Of a stretch of 38,914 bases of DNA, positions 26,027 through 34,005 are shown piece by piece. The stretch is from Planctomycetota bacterium. GTDB lineage: Bacteria; Planctomycetota; MHYJ01; JACPTZ01. The notes beneath the pieces are model-generated. The model saw only the letters and a list, made by a program, of their open reading frames with translations. It was not told the origin of the DNA and did no database searches. Location of the stretch: assembly GCA_016192525.1 (NCBI GenBank), contig JACPTZ010000223.1:1-38914 (forward strand), given 5' to 3'. A program made the position numbers and the translations under genes. How positions within the stretch are numbered: the first letter of the stretch is position 1; each line of letters begins with the position of its first letter.

Positions 26027-27985
26027 TTAGGGAAGGGTGATTCTCGTCTCGGGCGTCGAGAGTCGGCCCGGCGGGGGGACGAATCTCAGCAGCTTCGGCA
26101 TCTGTCTGCCGTTCTGGCTTCGGGCCACGACGACCGCCTCAAAGAGCAGGGCGAGGCCCGTTCGCTCCCCGGTGAAGGTGTACATGTTAGGAACCCACGG
26201 ACGATTCGGACGGGGACCGAGGAGCTGCCCAAGGCGGAGGTCTCCGGAGTTGGCGTTGCCGATCGCGACCAGTCGCTCAAAGACGTCGACCACGGCACGA
26301 TGCATGCCGACCGGGCCGATGAAACTCTCGAATCGAACGACGAAGGACTCGTCGGCGGTCGTTGAGTTGCCGGATGATCCCAGGTCGCTGCTGTGGAAGG
26401 CCCATGAAGACTGGGTGTGCGAAGCGAAATGGACCTGGGCCGAGTAGGACCCGGGGAACTGTATCGCGGGATCCAGGGCCACAAACCCGTGCACCCCTCC
26501 GGAAGTCGCGAGGTTCTTTGCGATCTCCCATCCCACGTAGGAACCCCAACTGTGACCGACGATATTCAGTGTCGCCCCGGCCAGGCCCATTCCCTGCAGA
26601 ACGGCCGCCATCCTTGACGCCACCGGCTGGATCCACCTGGATCCCCGCGTACTGAGGAGACCCTGTCCGCAGTACGCGGCCGGCTCCCAGTCCAGAAGGA
26701 GAACCTGATCGTCCCTCTGATACCCGTCCATCGCCTCCGCGAGACTCCTCAACCTGTCGGGGTTGCTGTTCCTCCCATGAACCACGAGCCATGTCCTTCT
26801 GCTGTTCACCATGGATCCTGAAGTCAGGGGCAAGAGGCCGGCCATGTGGCGTTCGCCGGCGGGACCGTCGACCGTGTACCAGACACCGTTCCCGTAGCTG
26901 CCGAGATGGCTGACCGCCAGGGTCACGGCCGAATAGCTGCTGTAGCCGACGAGCATCACGTACCAGTCGCCTGCGGAGGGGCTCGGGATGGTGACCGACT
27001 CCATGTTCCCCGGACGATAGGAGGAGTAGTCTGCGCCCCCGACGGCGGGGATGGAACCGAACTTGATGTAGACGTCGCAGTCGCCGGAGTAGGGGTCGTC
27101 ATTGTAAATCTGAATTCGCAACCTGGCCCGACCCGCCGGCACGGGGATGCGGTAGTACCTCTTGCTGTTCGTGGATCCGGCCAGAGATCCGACCGTGGCG
27201 TATCCCTCCGCATCTGTCTGAAGAAGAGTGACTGGCGGCGGGGGCGGCTCGGACCGGTAGCTGGCCTGCAGCGTCAGCCCCGAGTAGGCGCCGTATCCAT
27301 AGAGGAGGATGTACCACTCTCCGGCCGCCGGATTCGGGATCGTGATGGTCTCATTGTTTGTTCCCGAAATGGATCGATACCCCCAAGTGTCCGCCGTGGT
27401 CGGCGGACCGAGTTTGACGTACAGATCGCAGTCTCCGCTTCCGCCGGAAGTCGTGAACTGCAGGCTCGACTGGCCCGACGGGACGGGGATCTTGCAGAGA
27501 CGGCGGCTCCCGGCGCTTCCGCTCAGACCCGCGACCGGTTGCCCGTTCTGGAGGGTCTGCAGGGAAGGCGGCGGGGGGGGAGGCGGAGAGGCCTGGTACG
27601 CGCCGACCAGGGTCACCCCCGAGTAGGGCCGGTAGCCTCGCAGCATGATGTACCAGTCTCCGGTCGCGGGATTCGCTACGACGACGGTCTCGTTGTTGGT
27701 TGAGCTGAAAGGGCGATAGTCCCATGCGTTTCGCGTCGGTGGCGCTCCTCGCTTGACGTAGAGATCACAGTCGCCGCTTCCGCCCGAGATCTGAATCCGC
27801 AGTTGGGTCGTGCCGGACGGGACGGCGATCCTGTAGTGCCTTTCGCTCCCGGCGGCGCCGGTGAGCGCGCGCACGGATACCCCGTTCTGCAGGGGGGTCT
27901 GCGCGTGCGCCGCAGGCGTCCATGCCAGGAGAGCCAGGATCATGACCCCGGATGCGGCACAGGTGCGACAGGACGATGGCGACAT
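26027..27985 (-). CDS. Secreted protein with three PPC domains and a lipase-like hydrolase domain
   Basis: A 652-residue exported protein. Signal peptide (VMILALLAWTPAAHA, cleavage near 28), then three bacterial pre-peptidase C-terminal (PPC) domains (about 32-132, 142-245 and 255-362). Each has a SGDCD(L/V)Y(V/I)K strand and a NPA(T/A)G(D/E)WY(I)(M/L)L-type strand, separated by polyproline linkers. The C-terminal half is an alpha/beta-hydrolase of lipase type: WLVVHGRNSNP, nucleophile elbow GHSWGS (Ser479), then FVALDPA. A later His (IGPVGMHRAVVD) could complete the triad. PPC domains normally sit C-terminal to secreted proteases; having three in front of a lipase-like domain is unusual. Lies 58 bp downstream of a small gene with a strong ribosome site and 35 bp upstream of the HEAT-like gene. 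Confidence 0.88.
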   Translation of the reverse strand: MSPSSCRTCAASGVMILALLAWTPAAHAQTPLQNGVSVRALTGAAGSERHYRIAVPSGTTQLRIQISGGSGDCDLYVKRGAPPTRNAWDYRPFSSTNNETVVVANPATGDWYIMLRGYRPYSGVTLVGAYQASPPPPPPPSLQTLQNGQPVAGLSGSAGSRRLCKIPVPSGQSSLQFTTSGGSGDCDLYVKLGPPTTADTWGYRSISGTNNETITIPNPAAGEWYILLYGYGAYSGLTLQASYRSEPPPPPVTLLQTDAEGYATVGSLAGSTNSKRYYRIPVPAGRARLRIQIYNDDPYSGDCDVYIKFGSIPAVGGADYSSYRPGNMESVTIPSPSAGDWYVMLVGYSSYSAVTLAVSHLGSYGNGVWYTVDGPAGERHMAGLLPLTSGSMVNSRRTWLVVHGRNSNPDRLRSLAEAMDGYQRDDQVLLLDWEPAAYCGQGLLSTRGSRWIQPVASRMAAVLQGMGLAGATLNIVGHSWGSYVGWEIAKNLATSGGVHGFVALDPAIQFPGSYSAQVHFASHTQSSWAFHSSDLGSSGNSTTADESFVVRFESFIGPVGMHRAVVDVFERLVAIGNANSGDLRLGQLLGPRPNRPWVPNMYTFTGERTGLALLFEAVVVARSQNGRQMPKLLRFVPPPGRLSTPETRITLP

Positions 27986-28043
27986 GGCTTCCTCCTTGTC
28001 AGGGGCCCGTGACTTCCTTCCATTCCCATGATGGCGATTTCGA

Positions 28044-28328
28044 CTATGCTGCGCCCGCCATCCCGCCCACGATTCCGTACCAGTTGAGGGTTCCGCCGGC
28101 CAATCGATCCGGCTCCGTGCGGACGAGCGAGCAGTGGCGGCAGAGCACTTGCAGCAGGGGGTCGTGAGGGGCCATCCGGAGCAGCCGACGCGCGTAGGTC
28201 TCCGCCCGTCGCACCCGGCCCCGATACAGGTGGAGGAGCACCCGCCGCATCACGCGGGAGGCGGCGTTGATGGATCGACCCGTTCCCCGGCGCCGATTCC
28301 ATCCGCAGAGCAGTTCTTTCATCTTCAT
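28044..28328 (-). CDS. Small basic hypothetical protein
   Basis: A 94-residue protein, Arg-rich, with an excellent ribosome site (AAAGGAGGAGGG before ATG 28328). Residues 24-58 (RVMRRVLLHLYRGRVRRAETYARRLLRMAPHDPLL) look like one TPR-type helical hairpin, followed by CRHCSL. Ends in a Gly-rich segment. Not recognised. It is the first gene of the run with the PPC-lipase and HEAT-like genes, and divergent from the sigma-factor gene. Confidence 0.55.
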   Translation of the reverse strand: MKMKELLCGWNRRRGTGRSINAASRVMRRVLLHLYRGRVRRAETYARRLLRMAPHDPLLQVLCRHCSLVRTEPDRLAGGTLNWYGIVGGMAGAA

Positions 28329-28420
28329 GGCCCTCCTCCTTTCTGATGGCTGCGGTCGAAGGCCCCCTCACTCCGTCCCTATCTTGGAAAAGTCGGGCGG
28401 AGTTGAAGCCAATATCTCGT

Positions 28421-28450
28421 TTGACATCGCGTCACCGCGGCACATAGAAT
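28421..28450 (+). promoter_or_regulatory. Sigma70-type promoter for the sigma/kinase operon
   Basis: TTGACA (28421-28426), 18-base spacer, TAGAAT (28445-28450). The ATG of the sigma gene is at 28461, only 10 bases after the -10 box, and no ribosome site is present, so the mRNA is predicted to be leaderless. Confidence 0.65.
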
Positions 28451-28460
28451 CGGCTCCGAC

Positions 28461-29222
28461 ATGGATCGTGACCCCGTTTTTCCCTCCGGTCGCTTCCTGA
28501 CCACCAGTCTCCGCCTCATCCGGCGCGTGGCCGAGGGCGGGCCCGGCGAGGTCCCCGACGCCTGGGGGGAGTTCTGCAGGCGCTATCACCGCCCCCTGCT
28601 CGTCTTCGCCCTCCTCGAGAAGCGGGTCGCCCGTCCCGACGCCGAGGACTGGGTGAATTCCTTCTTCTGCTATCTGATGGAGGAGACGCGGCTGCACCGG
28701 TTCGATCCGGGGCTCGGCCGGTTCCGCTCCTATCTCCTGACGATGTTCACCCGGTTCGGGAACGACGAGCGCAAGAGGGCCCGGGCGTTGAAGCGCGGCG
28801 GGAAGGCCGGGCACGTCGGGGATGTCGAGGAATGCGCGGACAGGTACCGCTCCAGCGGCGTGAGGCCCTCCGACGCCTACGAGCGGGAGTGGGCGCTGGG
28901 GGCCATCCGCGAGGCGGTGGCGTCGTGCGAGCGGTCCCTCGCGGAGAGCGGAGACGAGACGGCCCGACTCTGGTTCAGGATGCGGTACGCCGACCCGATG
29001 GAGCAGGGGACGGTTCGCCCATCGAGGGAGGAGACGGCGAAGCGTCTCGACGTCTCGTCCGGAAGGGCCCAGGCGTTCGACGAGCGGGTGAAGTCGCGTT
29101 TCCGGCGCCACCTCGAGGAACAGGTCCGGAACGACATCTCTTCCCCCGAGGCGAAGCCGGGCCAGACGCGGATTCTGGTCCGGGAAGGCCTGCAGGAGCT
29201 CCTGAAGGCCCTCGCCCGGTGA
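28461..29222 (+). CDS. ECF-like RNA polymerase sigma factor
   Basis: A 253-residue protein with sigma-70 region 2 (about 33-110: FCRRYHRPLLVFALLEKRV, DAEDWVNSFFCYLMEE, FDPGLGRFRSYLLTMFTRFGNDERKR) of the kind found in ECF factors linked to kinases in planctomycetes and relatives, and a region-4-like helix-turn-helix (about 187-215: RPSREETAKRLDVSSGRAQAFDERVKSRFRRHL). The signature AEDWVNSFF is a divergent form of the usual AEDLTQEFF. It would direct RNA polymerase to a dedicated regulon. The kinase-protease gene starts 25 bp downstream, which suggests that kinase signalling controls it. No anti-sigma gene is visible. Confidence 0.85.
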   Translation: MDRDPVFPSGRFLTTSLRLIRRVAEGGPGEVPDAWGEFCRRYHRPLLVFALLEKRVARPDAEDWVNSFFCYLMEETRLHRFDPGLGRFRSYLLTMFTRFGNDERKRARALKRGGKAGHVGDVEECADRYRSSGVRPSDAYEREWALGAIREAVASCERSLAESGDETARLWFRMRYADPMEQGTVRPSREETAKRLDVSSGRAQAFDERVKSRFRRHLEEQVRNDISSPEAKPGQTRILVREGLQELLKALAR

Positions 29223-29247
29223 GACCGGAGGATGGAGGACGGTTCGC

Positions 29248-32200
29248 TTGCACGACCGGGATGGAGAAAACAGGACGCCGCCGCCGGCCGCGCCGGGACC
29301 CTCCCCGAATGACGCGGCCCTCGCGGAGACGCGGGTGCGCGAAGGGCTCCTTTCGGCAGGCGGGGTCGCTCCGGGTTCCGAGCCGACGGTTCGCGCAGCG
29401 TCATCTCCCGATGCGTCGACAACTCCGTCGTTCAGGGGACGGAGGCTCGGGCGTTACCGGATCCTCCATCGGCTGGGTGGCGGCGGGATGGGGGAGATTC
29501 TGCTTGCCGAGCAGGAGGGCTTGGGGCATCAGGTGGCGTTGAAGATCCTGCCGCGCGAGGTGGCGCAGGACCCCGAGGCGATTGCCCGCTTTCAGCGCGA
29601 GATTCATGTCCTGGCGGGCCTGTCTCACCCGCATATCTGTCCGATCATCGAGGCGGGCTGCGAGGAGGGGACCCACTTCTACGCGATGGAGTATCTCGCC
29701 GGGCTGGACCTGGAGACGGTCCTGCGGCTGCAGACGATCGACGTGCGCCGAGCCGTGGAGATCGCGAAGCAGACGGCCGAGGCGCTCCATTTCGCGCACG
29801 AACATGGCGTGATCCACCGCGACGTGAAGCCGCGGAACATTGTCTTGGTGCGGGGCGAGGCGCGGAAGCCCTTCGGCGTGAGTGCCCCGGTTCCCGGAGG
29901 CGTCGCGGGGGCATCGGAATCGCGCAAGACTGACTGGGGCGCGACTTCGCGGAGTCATGACGAGCGGGATAGCCAGGGTCGCACCCGAACTCCCGCGGAG
30001 ACGCATCACGATCATGCCTACTTGATCGATTTCGGTCTCGCCCTGCGCCCGGAGTCGGTGCGCCTCACCGTCAGCGGGGCGGTGATGGGGACGCCCGCCT
30101 ACATGGCGCCCGAGCAGGCCGGGGGAGATGTTCGAGGTGTGGGTCCCGCGACGGACGTATACGCTGTCGGAGTCATGTCGTACGAATTGCTGACCGGCCG
30201 GCCGCCCTTCATCGGGGACACCATCGGCGAGGTGTTGAGGAAGGTGACGAGCACCGACCCGGTTTCATTGCGAAAGCTCAAACGGGAGATCCCGAAGGAT
30301 CTCGATGTCATCACGTTGAAGTGCCTGGAGAAGAAGCCGGGGCGTCGATACGCCTCGGCGCAGGCGCTGGCGGATGATCTCGGTCGATTCCTCGAGGGTG
30401 AACCGATCGAGGCGCGGCCGCCGGGCGCCTGGTATCGGATGCGGCGTCGGATGTCGAGAAATCGGGCCGCGTGGATCGCGGGGGGAATGGCGGCGATCCT
30501 CGCCGTGGCGCTTCTCGTGGGATGGCGCGTGTGGGGCCGGGGGCCGCAGGAGGAACCGTGGGTCGTCGTCCTCGAGGACCAGTTCGATCGGGCGGAACTC
30601 GGGGCGGACTGGACGGGCCTCCGTGGGAAGGTGTCGATCCATGACGGCGCCCTCTGCTCGCGCGGCGGCCACGTGGTCTTCGGATTCGACTTCTCGGACC
30701 ACGTCCGATTCGAGTACACGGCGCGGGTCATGGAGGACAGCGCGGACGCCAGGGAACTGAGCGCCTTCGTCTCGGGCTCGGAGAAGGAGGGCCTCGCGCA
30801 AGGGTACTCGTTCGAGTACGGCATTCTCGACGGGGCGGGACAACCCTATCACTGCATCCAGAAGAACCGCCAGGTCGCCAGGGCGGAAGCCTCCGGCCCT
30901 GCCGTGAGGGGTCAAGCGTATCGGCTCACGGCGTGGCGCGAAGGGACCCGATTGCGTCTGTTGGAAGGCTACAGGGTGGTGGTCACGCTTGACGATCCCA
31001 CCCCGCTCGGAGGCGAGGGGCACGGTCGGGTCGGGTTCGGATCGAAGTGCGCCCATCTCCATTACGACGACGTGCGGGTCTCGCTGCCATTGGGCCATGC
31101 CCGGGAATTCACGCAGAAGATGTTGGCTCTTCGCGACTGGGGGAAAGCAGAAGCGGCCACCGAGGGGATACTGGCGGTCGAGCCTGATGCGAAGATGCGT
31201 GAGGTCATGCGGGCAAAGAAGTGCTGGCTTCTGACGCGACTGGGAAGGGGTGCCGAGGCCGAGGCTATTGCGGGAGAATTGTACCAGGGTTCAAACACCC
31301 CGGAGGTTATTCTCGCGGCTGGGGCTGCGATCGTGGAGTGCCAGTTAGCACGAGGTGATCCGACCGGCGCGTTGCGTCGTGTCCTGGAGGTGACCCTGCG
31401 TGCCCCAAGCTCGCTGCGGAGCCAGGAGTTTCTCGAAGCGGCTCGAGCGACCGTGCTGCGACTCGAAGATGTGCCTCCCGTGGAACGCGAACGCGTACTT
31501 CGGGAGGTCATTCTGGCGCACGAGAATCCAACGATGGCGATCAGAGGGAATTGGGGGGCCCTCGGAGATGAACTCATCTTCGCCCTCGCCGATGCCCTGA
31601 AGGCCCAGGGAAAGACGTTTAACAAGATGGAGGTGTGTCGATTGGCGCTCTCCAATTCTTTCATCGAGCATGGGGGACTAGAGAACGCGCGATCTCGGGC
31701 GAAGGAGGCGCGAGTTCGTCCGATCAGTGCGGCCCTCGATCCCTCGGACGCGACCGACTACCTGTCCGGTTTGGGGCTCTGGGAGCTGGCGGAGGGAACT
31801 GAATCGGCGGCCCGCAAGGCTCTCCATGAGGCGGAAATGAGGAGATCTCATTCCACGACGTCGATGGATGCCAACGAGAGTTTCGGTTGGGCCTTGCTGG
31901 GTGATTCGCAGCGCGCGTTGTCAGCTGTCGATGAATGGAGCAGGAACGAAGACGCGAAGTTCTGGGTGCCACGATTATTGCTGTACTTGGGCCGAGACGA
32001 TGAGGCGATGGCGGCCTTCCGCTCCATGCGCGAGCATGACTACGTGGAATCTGATGAAGTTGCTCTGCTGTCTGGACGAATCCAACTCGCAGACTTTGAG
32101 AACCGAACGAGATTGGAGAAGCCAGAGATCAAGATGGCGGGCAGGGCCTTTCGGTCGTTTTGGCTGGGCCTGTTCCAAGAATGCTCAGGGAACGCAGAGA

Positions 32201-33627
32201 AGGCCATCGAATACTACAGACTCGTCCTCGACGACCCTCTTCCGCCGGCACAACTCATCGCGTTCCTTCACCGTCGTCGATGGCGGCTCTTGGGTTTGCC
32301 TCCTCCCGGCGGGAGGATCAACTACGCGATCGTCGCCTCGAAGCAGACCGCCGACCAGTGGAAGCCGGTCATCCAGGCCCTCGAGCGACGCCACGTCTCC
32401 TCCGAGGCGCTCACCTACGACACCTCGGTCGACGAGATCCGCGCGCGACTCGCCGAACTCCACCCCCGGTACGCCTGCTTCGTGGCGCCGCTGCCGGATC
32501 GCCCGTTCGTCGTCGCGGTCAACCGCCTGACGCGTGCCCTGGACGAGGACCCGTACTCGGACTGCCTCTGGGGCATCCTGACCGGCTACGACATGGAGTC
32601 CGCGCTCAGGATCGCCGAGGACAGTGGACCGCTTCAGGTCCGGCGCGCGGCGGCCGGGTGCGGCGTGGACCTCGATTCGTTCGACGAGGGCGCCTGGTAC
32701 TCCGAATGCGAGAAGAACGTGATGTGGGAGAACAAGCCCGGCGGGCGGCCGGAGAAAAGGACCGCCCCGGACGACACTACCGCTTCGCTCGTCCAGGAAC
32801 TCAACACGGGCAAACCCGACTTCTTCATGACGAGCGGGCACGCGACCTTTCGCGACTGGCAGATCGGGTACTCGTATCCGAACGGGCAGTTCCGGTGCGA
32901 GAAGGGGCAACTGTTCGGGTTGGATCTCGCGGGCAAGCGGTTCGACATCACCTCGACGAATCCCAAGGTCTATCTCGCCGGGGGGAACTGCCTCATGGGT
33001 CACATCCCGGACTCGGAGGCGATGGCGCTTGCGTGGATGAAGACGGGCGGGGCGCGACAGATGGTCGGCTACACCGTCTCCACCTGGTACGGCCACGGCG
33101 GCTGGGGCGTGCCCGCGTACTTCGTCCAGTTGCAGGGGCGCCACACCTTCGCGGAGTCCTTCTTCTTCAACCAGCAGGCGCTTCTGTACGCCCTGGAGTC
33201 GCGCTTCCCGAAGACGGCCCGCGTGAACATGGAGGACTTCGACATCGAGAAGGACGGGCAGCTTCTGGACCGCTTCGCGCAGAAGAACGGGATCAGCGAT
33301 CGCGACAACCTCGGTCTCCTCTGGGACCGGGACACGGTGGCCTTCTATGGCGACCCCGCGTGGGAGGCCCGGGTGGAGAAGGCAAGAGAGGCGCCCTACG
33401 ATCAGGTCCTCGTGGACGCAGATGGCACGTCTACCTTCACGATCACTTCCCGCACCGATAAACCCTGGGAGCGTCCCGCCGCGGCTTTCCTGCCCTACCG
33501 CGTGAGGAACGTGAAACTGTCCGCCGGAATCGCTCTCGTGACCGACGACTTCATCCTCGTCCCTCCCCCCGAGAGGGTGACGATCGGTGAGGTCTTCAAG
33601 GTCGTCTTCACGGCGGACCGACAGTAG
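29248..33627 (+). CDS. Ser/Thr kinase fused to concanavalin-like, TPR-like and C25/caspase-like protease domains
   Basis: A 1459-residue fusion. The TTG at 29248 is the start, with GGAGG 9 bases upstream. Kinase domain about 70-385: GGGGMG loop, Lys99, HRDVKPRNI (Asp192), DFG 261-263, MAPEQ; a disordered insert of about 55 residues (201-256) splits the catalytic loop from DFG. Membrane helix about 409-427. A beta-sandwich of concanavalin/DUF1080 type lies at about 438-615 (FDRAELGADW...HYDDVRVS). A helical TPR-like solenoid runs from about 620 to 1015. The C-terminal domain from about 1022 resembles gingipain-type Peptidase C25: SDCLWGILTGYD (about 1103-1114), TSGHA with His1198, and GGNC with Cys1248, a clan-CD His/Cys dyad, then AWMKTGGARQMVGYT. 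The final 80 residues look immunoglobulin-like. By topology the protease half would be extracytoplasmic. Cotranscribed with the upstream sigma gene. Confidence 0.85.
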   Translation: MHDRDGENRTPPPAAPGPSPNDAALAETRVREGLLSAGGVAPGSEPTVRAASSPDASTTPSFRGRRLGRYRILHRLGGGGMGEILLAEQEGLGHQVALKILPREVAQDPEAIARFQREIHVLAGLSHPHICPIIEAGCEEGTHFYAMEYLAGLDLETVLRLQTIDVRRAVEIAKQTAEALHFAHEHGVIHRDVKPRNIVLVRGEARKPFGVSAPVPGGVAGASESRKTDWGATSRSHDERDSQGRTRTPAETHHDHAYLIDFGLALRPESVRLTVSGAVMGTPAYMAPEQAGGDVRGVGPATDVYAVGVMSYELLTGRPPFIGDTIGEVLRKVTSTDPVSLRKLKREIPKDLDVITLKCLEKKPGRRYASAQALADDLGRFLEGEPIEARPPGAWYRMRRRMSRNRAAWIAGGMAAILAVALLVGWRVWGRGPQEEPWVVVLEDQFDRAELGADWTGLRGKVSIHDGALCSRGGHVVFGFDFSDHVRFEYTARVMEDSADARELSAFVSGSEKEGLAQGYSFEYGILDGAGQPYHCIQKNRQVARAEASGPAVRGQAYRLTAWREGTRLRLLEGYRVVVTLDDPTPLGGEGHGRVGFGSKCAHLHYDDVRVSLPLGHAREFTQKMLALRDWGKAEAATEGILAVEPDAKMREVMRAKKCWLLTRLGRGAEAEAIAGELYQGSNTPEVILAAGAAIVECQLARGDPTGALRRVLEVTLRAPSSLRSQEFLEAARATVLRLEDVPPVERERVLREVILAHENPTMAIRGNWGALGDELIFALADALKAQGKTFNKMEVCRLALSNSFIEHGGLENARSRAKEARVRPISAALDPSDATDYLSGLGLWELAEGTESAARKALHEAEMRRSHSTTSMDANESFGWALLGDSQRALSAVDEWSRNEDAKFWVPRLLLYLGRDDEAMAAFRSMREHDYVESDEVALLSGRIQLADFENRTRLEKPEIKMAGRAFRSFWLGLFQECSGNAEKAIEYYRLVLDDPLPPAQLIAFLHRRRWRLLGLPPPGGRINYAIVASKQTADQWKPVIQALERRHVSSEALTYDTSVDEIRARLAELHPRYACFVAPLPDRPFVVAVNRLTRALDEDPYSDCLWGILTGYDMESALRIAEDSGPLQVRRAAAGCGVDLDSFDEGAWYSECEKNVMWENKPGGRPEKRTAPDDTTASLVQELNTGKPDFFMTSGHATFRDWQIGYSYPNGQFRCEKGQLFGLDLAGKRFDITSTNPKVYLAGGNCLMGHIPDSEAMALAWMKTGGARQMVGYTVSTWYGHGGWGVPAYFVQLQGRHTFAESFFFNQQALLYALESRFPKTARVNMEDFDIEKDGQLLDRFAQKNGISDRDNLGLLWDRDTVAFYGDPAWEARVEKAREAPYDQVLVDADGTSTFTITSRTDKPWERPAAAFLPYRVRNVKLSAGIALVTDDFILVPPPERVTIGEVFKVVFTADRQ

Positions 33628-33671
33628 GCGGGGGGGGGGGCGCGGGCAGCAATCTGCCCTGTGATCGAGTC

Positions 33672-33715
33672 GGGCGGGGACGCCTGCGCCACCCGTGGGG
33701 CAGGCGTCCCCGCCC
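33672..33715. terminator. Strong hairpin downstream of the kinase-protease gene
   Basis: A perfect 16-bp inverted repeat, GGGCGGGGACGCCTGC (33672-33687) and its complement (33700-33715), with a 12-base loop, 45 bp after the stop codon. There is no T-tract, so it could be a transcription barrier, mRNA-stabilising hairpin or dispersed repeat rather than an intrinsic terminator. Confidence 0.5.
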
Positions 33716-33972
33716 ACATGGCGCCCGAACAGGCCCGCTGAGACCTCCGCCGAATCGGACCCGCCGTACTGGCACCTCGCCATGCGGGCGCTGGAGAGAT
33801 TGAAGGAATAGCGCACTCCTTCCTCTCAGGCTCTGAGTCTTCGCTGATGTCGAACACACACTCAGATGCGCCATACGCAAATAGTAGTGCTATAGTCGCA
33901 TCTCACGGGCCATTTCAGGCCGATTCCAAAGGACTTACGTCCATCCCTCTCCGGCATCCCGATTGCTTGGTC
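33716..33972. other. Intergenic spacer with kinase-like remnant
   Basis: No gene. ATGGCGCCCGAACAGGCC (33718-33735) matches the MAPEQA codons of the kinase gene at 30103 with one mismatch, and a short frame ending LAMRALERLKE stops at 33812, so this may be a decayed kinase fragment. A possible -10 box TATAGT is at 33891-33896 without a clear -35. Confidence 0.4.
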
Positions 33973-34005
33973 GGGGGCATCTCCAACCATAAAGGAAATG
34001 CCCCC
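33973..34005 (+). promoter_or_regulatory. Hairpin around the ribosome site of the HEAAH-repeat gene
   Basis: GGGGGCAT (33973-33980) pairs perfectly with ATGCCCCC (33998-34005), which abuts the ATG at 34006. The 17-base loop contains AAAGGA, the only ribosome site. The start codon sits directly at the foot of the stem, so folding could restrict translation. Confidence 0.55.

Noticed and set aside
32185-33816. Minus-strand frame across the protease domain
   Set aside because: Antisense shadow; the plus strand has clear kinase and protease motifs.
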